NCBI RefSeq assembly: GCF_007989105.1
Contig: NZ_BJVK01000007.1
Coordinates: forward strand, 1 to 64,000
Length of the DNA stretch: 64,000 bases
DNA from: Lentilactobacillus kefiri
GTDB taxonomy: Bacteria; Bacillota; Bacilli; Lactobacillales; Lactobacillaceae
Direction: 5' to 3'
How positions within the stretch are numbered: the stretch's first letter is position 1; each line of letters starts with the position of its first letter. Both the position numbers and the translations under genes were made by a program. The notes beneath the pieces are model-generated. The model made no database searches and was not told the origin of the DNA. It saw nothing but the letters and a program-made list of their open reading frames with translations. Shown here in pieces: positions 26,600 to 34,711 of the stretch.

Positions 26600-26874
26600 T
26601 AAATGATAATTTATTAAACAAAATGAATCGGTGAGTAGTTGATAGTTGTTTTGCAGAGAGCTGGCGTTGCTGAAAGTCAGTATTCAACTTAAACGAATAT
26701 GGCCGGTGATTGGTTACTGTGAGTTGTTGCAACAAGCAGTAAACGGATAGGTCCCCGTTAGCAGACACACCATCTTCAAAAGATGGTTATCAAGATTTAA
26801 CGGGCAATCGTTAAATAAATCAGAATGGTAAAGTGTTATTCGCTTCTGCAGTGTATGCTGCAGAAGCGTTTTTT
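26600..26874 (+). promoter_or_regulatory. Divergent T-box riboswitch upstream of a dehydrogenase
   Basis: Stem I features are present: AGTA at 26634-26637, AGAGAG followed by CTGGCGTTGCTG, and an AGTTG/CAACT helix. After GAA at 26695 comes TAT (26698-26700), the likely specifier (Tyr). CCCGTTA/TAACGGG forms a further stem. The antiterminator is CAGAA, bulge TGGTAAA, GTG, loop, CGC, TTCTG (26821-26848): the bulge keeps TGGT but has AAA instead of ACC, and the flanking helix is altered yet still fully paired. The terminator is CGCTTCTGCAG/CTGCAGAAGCG plus T-run (26841-26874). The architecture is T-box; the sequence is not consensus. Confidence 0.75.
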
Positions 26875-26915
26875 AATTTAATGGGTCTTTTATTATAACA
26901 ATGGGAGTGGAAAAA

Positions 26916-27686
26916 ATGACAAAATTAGCAATTGTAACAGGTGCAGGACAAGGAATTGGCGAAGGAATCGCTCATAGATTGGCAAAGGACGGGTTTGCGA
27001 TCGCCGTAGCAGATATTAACGGCGAAACAGCCGACAAGGTCACAAGTGATTTAAATCAGGCTGGATACAAAGCCAAATCATATCATTTGGATGTCGCCGA
27101 TCGTCAAAGCGTCTTTGATTTGGTTGACAAAGCCGTTTCTGATCTTGGCGAACTTGCCGTTTACGTCAACAATGCCGGTGTTGCCTTCATTGACGAAATC
27201 GTCAATTCCGCAGAAAAAGATATCCGTCGACTTTTGGATGTCAACTTGCTGGGAACCTATTGGGGAACCCAAGCCGCTGCCGAACAATTTAAGAAACAGG
27301 GCAACGGTGGCCGAATTGTCAATGCTGCATCCCTTGCAGGAGTTGAAGCTTCCGCTCTCCAAAGTGCCTATTCAATTTCAAAGTTCGGTGTTCGGGGAAT
27401 TACCCAAGCCGCTTCAAAAGAATTAGCCAAAGACCAAATCACGGTAAATGCTTACGATCCAGGCATTGTGCGAACACCTTTGCGAGATGGCATTGATAAA
27501 CGCACAGCCGAAATCAAAGGAATATCAGTTAAAGAACAGCAAAAGAGCTGCCTCAGTGAAATTTCACTGGGTAGAGAAGCAACTCCTGAAGATGTCGCCA
27601 AAGTTGTCTCATGGTTTGCATCCCCTGACGCTGCTTATATCACCGGTCAATCAATCTTGGTAGATGGTGGTATGAGATATCAATAA
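26916..27686 (+). CDS. Short-chain dehydrogenase, acetoin/diacetyl reductase-like
   Basis: The 256-residue SDR has the NAD(P) motif TGAGQGIGEGIAHRLA, NNAGV, the catalytic Ser in NAASLAG and the YSISKFGVRG Tyr-Lys pair, and ends with TGQSILVDGGMRYQ. Length and sequence fit the (S)-acetoin-forming diacetyl reductase/butanediol dehydrogenase group (BudC/ButA). The ATG at 26916 follows GGGAG. It lies behind a T-box-type leader, an unusual control for this enzyme class. It is in the accessory segment between yidC and jag. Confidence 0.85.
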   Translation: MTKLAIVTGAGQGIGEGIAHRLAKDGFAIAVADINGETADKVTSDLNQAGYKAKSYHLDVADRQSVFDLVDKAVSDLGELAVYVNNAGVAFIDEIVNSAEKDIRRLLDVNLLGTYWGTQAAAEQFKKQGNGGRIVNAASLAGVEASALQSAYSISKFGVRGITQAASKELAKDQITVNAYDPGIVRTPLRDGIDKRTAEIKGISVKEQQKSCLSEISLGREATPEDVAKVVSWFASPDAAYITGQSILVDGGMRYQ

Positions 27687-27716
27687 AATCTAATAGAACT
27701 GCAAAATATGTTCTCG

Positions 27717-27756
27717 AAAAGGCAATGATGGACGGCGTTCATCATTGCCTTTTTGT
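27717..27756. terminator. Terminator of the dehydrogenase gene
   Basis: AAGGCAATGATG pairs with CATCATTGCCTT, followed by TTTG; the next gene is convergent. Confidence 0.85.
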
Positions 27757-27798
27757 TTGATCATATATGACGTTTGCTAAAGTGCTTGTATACATGTG

Positions 27799-28809
27799 CT
27801 AATCCATTGTTACAATTATCTTTCCATGAGCTCGACCGGTTTCAGAATAATCTAAAGCAGATTGAATTTCAGAAAACGGCACAACCCGGTCAATCATTGG
27901 CATTACAGCACCATCTTCAATCATCTTTGTAATCAGATTTAATTCGGCACCGCTTGGCTTCATAAACAAAAAAACATACTGTGCCTTAGTCTCCCGCTCT
28001 AATTTGCTGATATTCAGTGTTGCCAAACTGAAAGCCAGTCGCTTCCACAAGGGCAATCCATATTCTGCTGCAAAACGCCCATTTGGAATCCCAGAAAGTG
28101 ACACAACTTTCCCACCGGGTTTAATAATTTTAAAGACATTTTCCAACGCCTTCCCACCCAAAGTATCAAATACAAAGTCGTAATTAAATAAAACATCCTC
28201 AAAGTTTTCCTGATGGTAATCGATCACCTGATCTGCTCCAAGCTTTCGAACCATTTCAATATTTTTCCGACTGGTTGTCGTTGCCACAAACGCTCCCAGT
28301 GATTTGGCAATCTGAATTGCAATGGTCCCAATCCCACCGGATCCGGCTTGAATTAAGAGTTTATCTCCGGGCTTAACGTGCATGATGTCTACAAGTGCTT
28401 GATAACTGGTTAATCCAGTTAGCGGCACCGAAGCAGCCTGTTCAAAATTCAAATTGCTTGGCTTCAGCGCTACATCCCCTTGATCAACCGCAATATATTC
28501 AGCAAACGTTCCAATCCGATTTTTCTGCACTCGACCATATACCTGATCGCCAACCGAAAACGCCTTAACATTTTGGCCCACCTGAGTCACTGTGCCGGAA
28601 AAGTCACTACCTAAAGTTAACGGCATCTTATACTTTAGAAGCATCGTTAGTCTGCCATCCCGGGTTTTCAAATCAATGGGATTGATACTGGCCGCGGCAA
28701 CTTTTACCAAGACATCGTCATCTCCAACGGCAGGAATTGCCACTTGGTTCAATTCTAAATGGTGCTGTTTGTACTTATGAATTTGAGCAGCTTTCATTGT
28801 TTTTGTCAT
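27799..28809 (-). CDS. Zinc-independent MDR oxidoreductase (quinone reductase type)
   Basis: The 336 residues have the medium-chain dehydrogenase layout: a GroES-like N-terminus with SINPIDLKTRDG and LGSDFSGTVTQVG, then the Rossmann motif AGSGGIGTIAIQIAKSLGA and a closing GRAHGKIIV. The catalytic zinc ligands of alcohol dehydrogenases are absent, as in NADPH:quinone or enone reductases. GGAGA precedes the ATG. It is divergent to an ArsR-type regulator, and GTTTAAA palindromes lie between the two, so it is likely the regulator's target. Substrate unknown. Confidence 0.87.
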   Translation of the reverse strand: MTKTMKAAQIHKYKQHHLELNQVAIPAVGDDDVLVKVAAASINPIDLKTRDGRLTMLLKYKMPLTLGSDFSGTVTQVGQNVKAFSVGDQVYGRVQKNRIGTFAEYIAVDQGDVALKPSNLNFEQAASVPLTGLTSYQALVDIMHVKPGDKLLIQAGSGGIGTIAIQIAKSLGAFVATTTSRKNIEMVRKLGADQVIDYHQENFEDVLFNYDFVFDTLGGKALENVFKIIKPGGKVVSLSGIPNGRFAAEYGLPLWKRLAFSLATLNISKLERETKAQYVFLFMKPSGAELNLITKMIEDGAVMPMIDRVVPFSEIQSALDYSETGRAHGKIIVTMD

Positions 28810-28829
28810 AACATCTCTCCAAAGTAATG

Positions 28830-28845
28830 GTTTAAATTTTTAAAC
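28830..28845. promoter_or_regulatory. Operator palindrome GTTTAAA-TT-TTTAAAC
   Basis: This is a perfect 7-2-7 inverted repeat just upstream of the oxidoreductase RBS. The core GTTTAAA recurs at 28942. Confidence 0.6.
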
Positions 28846-28933
28846 GAATGTGTCACAAATCTTATTCCGCTTTAAAAAAATAGTCAAGAATTGCTGCTTC
28901 GAGCAAAAATATTGACTTCAATTAGCCATGATG

Positions 28934-28949
28934 GTTTAATGGTTTAAAC
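28934..28949. promoter_or_regulatory. Second GTTTAAAC operator at the regulator promoter
   Basis: GTTTAA then GTTTAAAC (28942-28949) overlaps a probable -10 (TTTAAT) that is 17 bases from TTGACT upstream. The position fits autorepression by the ArsR-type protein. Confidence 0.55.
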
Positions 28950-28972
28950 AAATGAACGGAGCTGAGTCAAAA

Positions 28973-29311
28973 ATGACTGATTTAAAACAAATTCAATCAG
29001 AGTTTGCCAATATAAGCACTTTCCTAACTGCACTAGGAGATGAAAAACGTCAGGCAATTATTATCGCATTACTCAAGAAAAATGCATGCAACGGCTTACA
29101 GGCCACTGATCTGACAAATGCAACTCATTTGTCCAGACCTGCGGTTTCCCACCACCTGAAAATTTTAAAAGACGCGCATCTTGTTGCTATGAGAAGTGAA
29201 GGAACCAAAAATTTTTATTATTTATCACACAATATCAAGGAAATTGATCAACTGAAAACATTACTCGACCATGTGACTGAGATTATTAAACAAACGGGGA
29301 CTAAAAAATGA
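28973..29311 (+). CDS. ArsR-family winged-helix regulator
   Basis: The 112 residues form an HTH_5/ArsR fold: FLTALGDEKRQAIIIALL, a recognition helix THLSRPAVSHHLKILKDAHLV and the wing MRSEGTKNFYYLS. The ArsR metal-binding ELCVC motif is not seen, although one Cys (near residue 36, KKNACNG) is present, so it may sense redox or electrophiles. GGAG lies upstream of the ATG at 28973. It overlaps the DJ-1 gene as ATGA and is divergent to the oxidoreductase; GTTTAAAC repeats in between are its probable operators. Confidence 0.85.
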   Translation: MTDLKQIQSEFANISTFLTALGDEKRQAIIIALLKKNACNGLQATDLTNATHLSRPAVSHHLKILKDAHLVAMRSEGTKNFYYLSHNIKEIDQLKTLLDHVTEIIKQTGTKK

Positions 29312-29988
29312 CCAAAAAGGTATTAATTGTTTTAACAAATGAAACACGTTATCAAGGAACTGATGATCCAACCGGCTTGTGGTTGGGAGAAGCAACTGAA
29401 TTTGCCGAATCAATGGAACAGGCTGGAATAAAAGTTGATTATGTTAGTCCAAAGGGCGGCTTTGTCCCGCTGGATCCAAGAAGTATGAAATACACCAATA
29501 AATCCATTATGGAATTTTACGAAACCAAAGACTTCCAACAACGCGCACTAACTCAATCGCTGCGACCGGATCAAATAAATCCAGCTGATTATTCAGCAAT
29601 TTACTATACTGGCGGTCACGGTGTCATGTGGGATTTCCCAGATGATCCTAAACTCCAGAAAATTGCGTTATCAATCTACAACAATGACGGCTACATCACA
29701 TCAGTCTGTCACGGAGTAGCCGGACTGCTCAATATTAAAGATAACAACGGCAAATACCTGATTGCCGGAAAAACAATCACTGGTTTTACAACAGCCGAAG
29801 AAATTATCGCGGGTAAAAAATCAGTCGTACCATTTTTAAACAAACAGGAAGTAGAAAAGCGCGGGGGCAATTTTAAAAAGAAGCGTGCATATAAAGAATA
29901 TGCAGTTCAGGATGGTCATTTTATTACAGGCCAAAATCCATTCTCACCAAAAGCTGTGGCTAGACTGCTTCTTAAAAATATAAAATAA
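29308..29988 (+). CDS. DJ-1/PfpI family protein (Hsp31/glyoxalase III-like)
   Basis: The 226-residue protein has the class I glutamine amidotransferase-like fold with the nucleophilic elbow SVCHGVAGLL (Cys134, His135), Glu28 in LGEATEF and the GGHGVMWDF loop. These fit the Hsp31-type subgroup that acts as methylglyoxal hydratase or deglycase, or as a chaperone. Translation is coupled to the ArsR-type gene by an ATGA overlap. With the divergent reductase it suggests a small electrophile or carbonyl stress module; this is inferred. Confidence 0.88.
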   Translation: MTKKVLIVLTNETRYQGTDDPTGLWLGEATEFAESMEQAGIKVDYVSPKGGFVPLDPRSMKYTNKSIMEFYETKDFQQRALTQSLRPDQINPADYSAIYYTGGHGVMWDFPDDPKLQKIALSIYNNDGYITSVCHGVAGLLNIKDNNGKYLIAGKTITGFTTAEEIIAGKKSVVPFLNKQEVEKRGGNFKKKRAYKEYAVQDGHFITGQNPFSPKAVARLLLKNIK

Positions 29989-29997
29989 TTAGCAATT

Positions 29998-30046
29998 AAA
30001 AAACGGGTCAAAACACTGTGAAATAACAGTATTTTGACCCGTTTTA
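29998..30046. terminator. Bidirectional terminator
   Basis: AAAACGGGTCAAAA..CTGT pairs with ACAG..TTTTGACCCGTTTT; it serves the DJ-1 gene and the convergent glycerate kinase. Confidence 0.88.
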
Positions 30047-30047
30047 C

Positions 30048-31178
30048 TTATCGATTAATTAATTGAATCATCTTGCCAATCCGGTATCCGGCTTGAGTAA
30101 TTAACTGAGGGGCTTGCTGAATTGCTTCATCAACTGTCATTGGGCTGGTAGTTGTCGAAAGAATTAAATCGAAGCCGTGTTCATAAAGCGGCTGAACGTC
30201 TCCGGAAACACTTCCGGCCACAGCAATTGTTGGAACCCCGGCCTTGTGAGCAAGTTGGGCAACGCCCAAAGGCAGCTTACCATTCAAGGTCTGCTGATCA
30301 ATTCGGCCTTCACCAGTGATAACCAGATCAGCGTTTTGAATTTTTGCCTGCAAATGAACAATTTCGATCATTTTTGCAATTCCGGAAGTGAGCCGGCCAC
30401 CAAGAAAGGCCAGAACACCAAATCCAAGACCACCAGCAGCTCCAGCCCCAGGCATCGTCGAATAGTCAGTCCCAAGAACCTTTGTGGTTAATTGTGACAA
30501 ACGGTTAAGCCGCTTATCGAATTCAGCCACTTGATTGGAACGAACACCTTTCTGTGGTCCAAAGATTTGGGTGGCCCCATTTTTTCCAGTCAATGGGTTG
30601 TCGACGTCGGCAAGGCCGATCACCTGAACGTTTTGAAGTCGGCTGTCCAACCCTTCTAGATTCACTCCGACTAAATCACGCAGACCGGCAATTCCACGGG
30701 GAACTTCGGACCCATTTTGATCGTAAAACCGGCCACCTAATGCCTGGGCCATTCCAACCCCGCCATCATTGGTCGAACTGCCGCCAAGACCAATGTATAT
30801 TGTAGTTGCATGATAGTCCAAAGCCTGCTTAATGAGTTCGCCAACCCCAAAGGTCGACTTCACAGCAACACTTTGATCACGATCCTGGGTAAATCCGGCA
30901 GCCGCGGCCATTTCAATGACGGCCGTGTGATCAGGCAATAATCCCCACTGTGCTTCAACATGACCACCGGCAGGGCCAGAGACCTTGGAAGACATTAAAC
31001 GGCCGCTGGCAGCCTTAATAATAGCTGTAACGGTCCCTTCACCACCATCGGCAAGGGGCACTTTTGTAATTTCAGATAAACTGCCAGCTGCTTGAAGTCC
31101 CCGTTCCAAATAATCGGCCACTTCCGAGGAACTTGCACTCCCTTTAAATGAATCAGCCGCAATCACAATTTTTTTCAT
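30048..31178 (-). CDS. glxK: Glycerate kinase
   Basis: The 376 residues belong to the type I (GarK/GlxK) glycerate kinase family: IVIAADSFKGSASSSEVADYLERGL at the N-terminus, PLADGGEGTV, IYIGLGGSSTNDGGVGMAQALGG near residues 128-148, GAAGGLGFG and ITGEGRIDQQTLNGK. It phosphorylates D-glycerate to 2-phosphoglycerate for entry into glycolysis. The ATG at 31178 follows AAAGGATG. It stands alone at the edge of the accessory segment next to yidC. Confidence 0.93.
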   Translation of the reverse strand: MKKIVIAADSFKGSASSSEVADYLERGLQAAGSLSEITKVPLADGGEGTVTAIIKAASGRLMSSKVSGPAGGHVEAQWGLLPDHTAVIEMAAAAGFTQDRDQSVAVKSTFGVGELIKQALDYHATTIYIGLGGSSTNDGGVGMAQALGGRFYDQNGSEVPRGIAGLRDLVGVNLEGLDSRLQNVQVIGLADVDNPLTGKNGATQIFGPQKGVRSNQVAEFDKRLNRLSQLTTKVLGTDYSTMPGAGAAGGLGFGVLAFLGGRLTSGIAKMIEIVHLQAKIQNADLVITGEGRIDQQTLNGKLPLGVAQLAHKAGVPTIAVAGSVSGDVQPLYEHGFDLILSTTTSPMTVDEAIQQAPQLITQAGYRIGKMIQLINR

Positions 31179-31245
31179 ATTCAGCATCCTTTAACGATAT
31201 TTACTCCAGTTTAACCGAATCGGGCCGTTTTGGACCATAAAAAAA

Positions 31246-31273
31246 GCAGCATCGCCATTTGACGATACTGCTT
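31246..31273 (-). terminator. Terminator of rpmH-rnpA-yidC
   Basis: On the minus strand AAGCAGTATCG pairs with CGATGCTGCTT and is followed by TTTTT, right after the yidC stop. It marks the break from jag. Confidence 0.85.
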
Positions 31274-31279
31274 AATGAA

Positions 31280-32116
31280 TTATTTACGTTTACTCTTTTT
31301 GGCACGTTTAATAGCTTTTCTAATAGCTCGTTGTTTCTCGCGTTCTTCACGTTGTTTCTTCTCACGTTCACGGCGAATCTTCCAAGGATTTTGAATAACC
31401 AAGGTTTGACCCACTTGGAACGCGTTGGTAATTACCCAGTACAGTGACAAGGCTGATGGCAAGCTAAGCGCCATAATTAAAATAAAGAATGGCATTCCCA
31501 TTGTCATCATCGTTGTCATTGAGTTGGATTCAGGCTGGCCTTTCATAGCCAACCATGAAGAAATGAAAGTGAACAATGCAGCCAGAACCGGCAGAATGAA
31601 ATATGGATCCGGATGTCCAAGCTGTAACCAGAAGAACGTTCCACTTCTCAAAATATGAGTCCGCCAAATTGCTTGATAAAGTGCAAACAGGATTGGCATC
31701 TGAACGATCAATGGTAAACAACCGGCTAATGGATTAATTCCCGCTTCAGCATACAATTTCTTTTGTTCAGCCTGAAGTTTCTGGACGGTTGCGGCATCCT
31801 TTGATGAATACTTTTTCTGCAAAGCCTTCAGCTGCGGTTGAACCTCTTGGGTCTTCCGCATACTTTTGGTTTGGTAAATCATCAATGGCAAAATAACAAT
31901 CCGGACAAGAATGGTAAAGATAATAATACCCATACCATAGTTATCACTAAAGAATTTAGACAGCCAGATAATCGCTCTTGAGAAGTTCAGGACAACCCAA
32001 CCATCCCAAATACCTGTACTGTGATTAGTTATTGGTGTATTGCTACATGCGGAAAGTACTACCGTCAAACTTACTAATGATAGTAATACTAGTAATTTCT
32101 TTATTCTTTTTTTCAA
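31280..32116 (-). CDS. yidC: Membrane protein insertase YidC (lipoprotein type)
   Basis: This inserts membrane proteins with or without Sec. The 278 residues have a lipoprotein signal with lipobox LSAC (Cys24), five membrane helices, the conserved hydrophilic-groove Arg in TILVRIVILPLM, the helical hairpin KTQEVQPQLKALQKKY, and a long basic C-terminal tail (about 30 residues of Lys/Arg/Glu) for ribosome contact. The start overlaps rnpA as ATGA. In most Firmicutes jag follows directly; here the operon ends at a terminator. Confidence 0.94.
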   Translation of the reverse strand: MKKRIKKLLVLLSLVSLTVVLSACSNTPITNHSTGIWDGWVVLNFSRAIIWLSKFFSDNYGMGIIIFTILVRIVILPLMIYQTKSMRKTQEVQPQLKALQKKYSSKDAATVQKLQAEQKKLYAEAGINPLAGCLPLIVQMPILFALYQAIWRTHILRSGTFFWLQLGHPDPYFILPVLAALFTFISSWLAMKGQPESNSMTTMMTMGMPFFILIMALSLPSALSLYWVITNAFQVGQTLVIQNPWKIRREREKKQREEREKQRAIRKAIKRAKKSKRK

Positions 32117-32478
32117 CTTTTTTCCTCACTATCATAGTTGGGATCGATTAGTTTAGCTAACTTGAGTACGTGAATGAGGCTGGCTTTAACATCAGCCATT
32201 GCCATCTGATCCGTCGCCGGACGGGCGATAACAATGAAGTCAACGTCCTGACGGAGATACGGCTTCAGCTCCAACAGGGATTGGCGAATTCTTCGCTTAA
32301 CCCAATTTCTATGTACCGCGTTACCGATCTTCTTACCAACAGAAATACCGACGCGAAAATGTAATTGATTGGGTTTGTCCAAAGAATAGACAACAAATTG
32401 ACGATTTGCAACCGAGTTATGAGTTTCAAATACTTCTTGAAATTCAGACTCTTTTTTTACTCGATACGATTTTCGCAT
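32113..32478 (-). CDS. rnpA: Ribonuclease P protein component
   Basis: This is the protein cofactor of the tRNA 5'-maturation ribozyme. The 121 residues carry the signature VGISVGKKIGNAVHRNWVKRRIRQSLL (the RNR-type basic helix, near residues 43-69). It lies between rpmH and yidC in the usual order and overlaps yidC by four bases. A terminator-like hairpin separates it from rpmH, so expression is partly attenuated. Confidence 0.95.
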   Translation of the reverse strand: MRKSYRVKKESEFQEVFETHNSVANRQFVVYSLDKPNQLHFRVGISVGKKIGNAVHRNWVKRRIRQSLLELKPYLRQDVDFIVIARPATDQMAMADVKASLIHVLKLAKLIDPNYDSEEKS

Positions 32479-32515
32479 GATCCATCTCCACAGATTTTTG
32501 AAAAATAAATGAAAA

Positions 32516-32540
32516 AGACCACTGAATGGTCAGTGGTCTA
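32516..32540 (-). terminator. Attenuating terminator between rpmH and rnpA
   Basis: On the minus strand AGACCACTG pairs with CAGTGGTCT, followed by TTTTCATTT. The 5' arm begins at the rpmH stop codon, so the ribosome at the stop could affect folding. Confidence 0.75.
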
Positions 32541-32672
32541 TGCAGACAATGATTTTCTACCCTTTTGACGTCGGCGAGCCAACACTTTACGACCATTGCT
32601 GGTACTCATACGTTTACGGAAACCATGAACGCGTGCGCGATGACGCTTCTTTGGTTGATAAGTTCTTTTCAT
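32538..32672 (-). CDS. rpmH: 50S ribosomal protein L34
   Basis: The 44-residue basic protein reads [18 protein letters not shown] and ends [12 protein letters not shown], the diagnostic L34 sequence. It is too short for most gene callers. The start at 32672 follows AAAGGGAGG. It heads the rpmH-rnpA-yidC operon, divergent to dnaA across the upstream oriC boxes. Confidence 0.96.
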   Translation of the reverse strand: MKRTYQPKKRHRARVHGFRKRMSTSNGRKVLARRRQKGRKSLSA

Positions 32673-32838
32673 TATGAATTCCTCCCTTTTACTCTAAAAG
32701 TCGCGTTTAAGCATTTAATTACAATATGTTCAAATGCATTTCCCAAATATATTAACATAATTTGTTCATTAATGGAATAGTCTTTTGCTTGATCGCTAAA
32801 ATCAAAAATAATTTAAAATTTGTTTCATGAACAATTAG

Positions 32839-33109
32839 TGTGGATAACCGCATAAATAATAATAGCCGATTTGGGTGATTTACACAAGGTTATCCACAGT
32901 TGCACACGGTGCTTTAAAAGTTATCCACAGGTTGTGCATTTCGACAAATTATTTCTCGGTAAAGCCGTTGCTATCAGTTTTAGTTATCCACAGGTACCTG
33001 TTAATTACCCACATTTCGACCCACATTATCCACTTATCCACAGGGCAGTTATACATTTCATCCACTCCTGTGAAACAATTATGCACAGGCTGTTTTTGCC
33101 TGTGGAAAA
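32839..33109. other. oriC, upstream DnaA-box cluster
   Basis: Consensus TTATCCACA boxes lie at 32839-32847 (reverse), 32890-32898, 32921-32929, 32984-32992 and 33034-33042. Near matches are at 33005 (TTACCCACA), 33026 (TTATCCACT), 33079 (TTATGCACA) and 33101 (reverse of TTTTCCACA). This is the rpmH-dnaA part of a bipartite origin and also lies in the dnaA promoter region, allowing autorepression. Confidence 0.93.
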
Positions 33110-33178
33110 CTTTTCTTTGGAATGCTAAAATTAATTTGCATTTCGTAAGACGACTAAAAAACAGAGGGGGAATTCGTA

Positions 33179-34522
33179 GTGTTAGATAAGGATTCATTAT
33201 GGCAAAAGTTGAGCGAACAATTTCGTAATAATACAACTGACCTTACATATGACACCTGGATCAAACCAGTCAAACCGATCAGCTTTGATGGATCCACACT
33301 TACTTTATCTTTACCTTCTGAATTGCATCGGGATTACTGGAAAGAACAATTGGCACCAAATTTGATCGAATATGCTTTTGTGATTACAAAGGGCAACATC
33401 GAGCCAAAGTTTATTCTGGATTCGGACGTTAATAAAGAGGCGCAAGAAAAACCTGTGGATAACCATCCGGAACAAGACGGCGAAGAATTTTCATTTAGTA
33501 AAGAGAATCATCTCAATCCAAACTACACGTTTGATAATTTCATTATCGGCAAGGGCAACCAAATGGCCCATGCCGCTGCTTTAATTGTGTCTGAAGAACC
33601 CGGCAAGTTGTACAATCCACTGTTCTTTTATGGTGGCGTCGGTTTGGGCAAAACCCATTTAATGCAGGCGATTGGCAACAAACGGTTGGAAGATCATCCG
33701 GAAACAAACGTCAAATATGTCACAAGTGAAGCCTTCACCAATGACTTTATCAATGCCATTCAAACCAACCGAACCGAAGAATTCCGGCGCGAATACCGGG
33801 ATGTCGACATTTTGATGGTTGATGATATTCAGTTCTTTGCCCAAAAAGAAGGAACTCAAGAAGAGTTCTTCCATACTTTTAACGATCTCTACAATAACGA
33901 TAAACAAATCGTGCTCACTTCAGATCGGGTACCACAAGAAATCCCCAAGCTGCAGGAACGACTGGTTTCACGGTTTGCCTGGGGCCTGCCTGTCGACATC
34001 ACCCCGCCAGATTTGGAAACCAGAATTGCGATTCTCAAAAATAAAGCAAAACTGGATAACCTGGTGATTCCCAACGACACACTGGCTTACATTGCCGGTC
34101 AAATCGATTCCAACGTTCGTGAGTTGGAAGGTGCTTTGTCACGGGTTCAGGCTTATTCCAAATTGAAGGATGAACCAATCACCACCGACTTGGTCTATGA
34201 AGCCCTTCGTGGTCTCAAATTAAGTAAGGACAACCGTCAGCTTTCAATCGTTGACATTCAAAACAAGGTTGCCAGCTATTTCCACATTTCAATTAGTGAT
34301 TTAAAGGGTAAAAAGCGGATGAAATCAATTGTCATGCCGCGGCAAATCGCAATGTACCTGGCTAGAGAAATGACAAGTAATTCGTTGCCAAAAATTGGTA
34401 AAGAATTTGACGGTAAAGATCACACAACTGTCATTCACGCCTGTGACAAAATTGCCGAAATCATCAAACTTGATTCAGATTTGAGAAAAGAAATCTCGGA
34501 CATTAAAAGCTCCCTGAACTAA
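33179..34522 (+). CDS. dnaA: Chromosomal replication initiator DnaA
   Basis: This binds DnaA boxes and opens the origin. The 447 residues have domain I (about 1-85), a linker, the AAA+ core with Walker A GGVGLGKTHL and Walker B ILMVDDIQFF, and the C-terminal domain IV with the signature DGKDHTTVIHACDKI. It starts with GTG at 33179, eight bases after AGGGGG. It is flanked on both sides by DnaA boxes and followed by dnaN. Confidence 0.97.
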   Translation: MLDKDSLWQKLSEQFRNNTTDLTYDTWIKPVKPISFDGSTLTLSLPSELHRDYWKEQLAPNLIEYAFVITKGNIEPKFILDSDVNKEAQEKPVDNHPEQDGEEFSFSKENHLNPNYTFDNFIIGKGNQMAHAAALIVSEEPGKLYNPLFFYGGVGLGKTHLMQAIGNKRLEDHPETNVKYVTSEAFTNDFINAIQTNRTEEFRREYRDVDILMVDDIQFFAQKEGTQEEFFHTFNDLYNNDKQIVLTSDRVPQEIPKLQERLVSRFAWGLPVDITPPDLETRIAILKNKAKLDNLVIPNDTLAYIAGQIDSNVRELEGALSRVQAYSKLKDEPITTDLVYEALRGLKLSKDNRQLSIVDIQNKVASYFHISISDLKGKKRMKSIVMPRQIAMYLAREMTSNSLPKIGKEFDGKDHTTVIHACDKIAEIIKLDSDLRKEISDIKSSLN

Positions 34523-34537
34523 AATGGTATAATCGAC

Positions 34538-34700
34538 TGTGGATAAATAATAGAGAAGTCAATAAGTTGTGCACAGTCTTATCCACAGGTTAATCGTTGA
34601 GTACTAAAGACTTGTGAAAAGTTATCCACAATATCCACATGCCCTACTATTACTTCTTTTTTCTTTTATTAATTAATATATACTTACACTTTCCGGGAGG
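34538..34700. other. oriC, downstream DnaA boxes and unwinding element
   Basis: DnaA boxes lie at 34538-34546 (reverse), 34579-34587, 34622-34630 and 34631-34639 (ATATCCACA). They are followed by CCCTACTATTACTTCT, which matches the DnaA-trio type of basal unwinding element (CTA-CTA-TTA-CTT), then a T-rich and TTAATTAATATA stretch. This is the dnaA-dnaN half of the origin where strand opening is expected. Confidence 0.9.
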
Positions 34701-34711
34701 TCGATTAAAGT

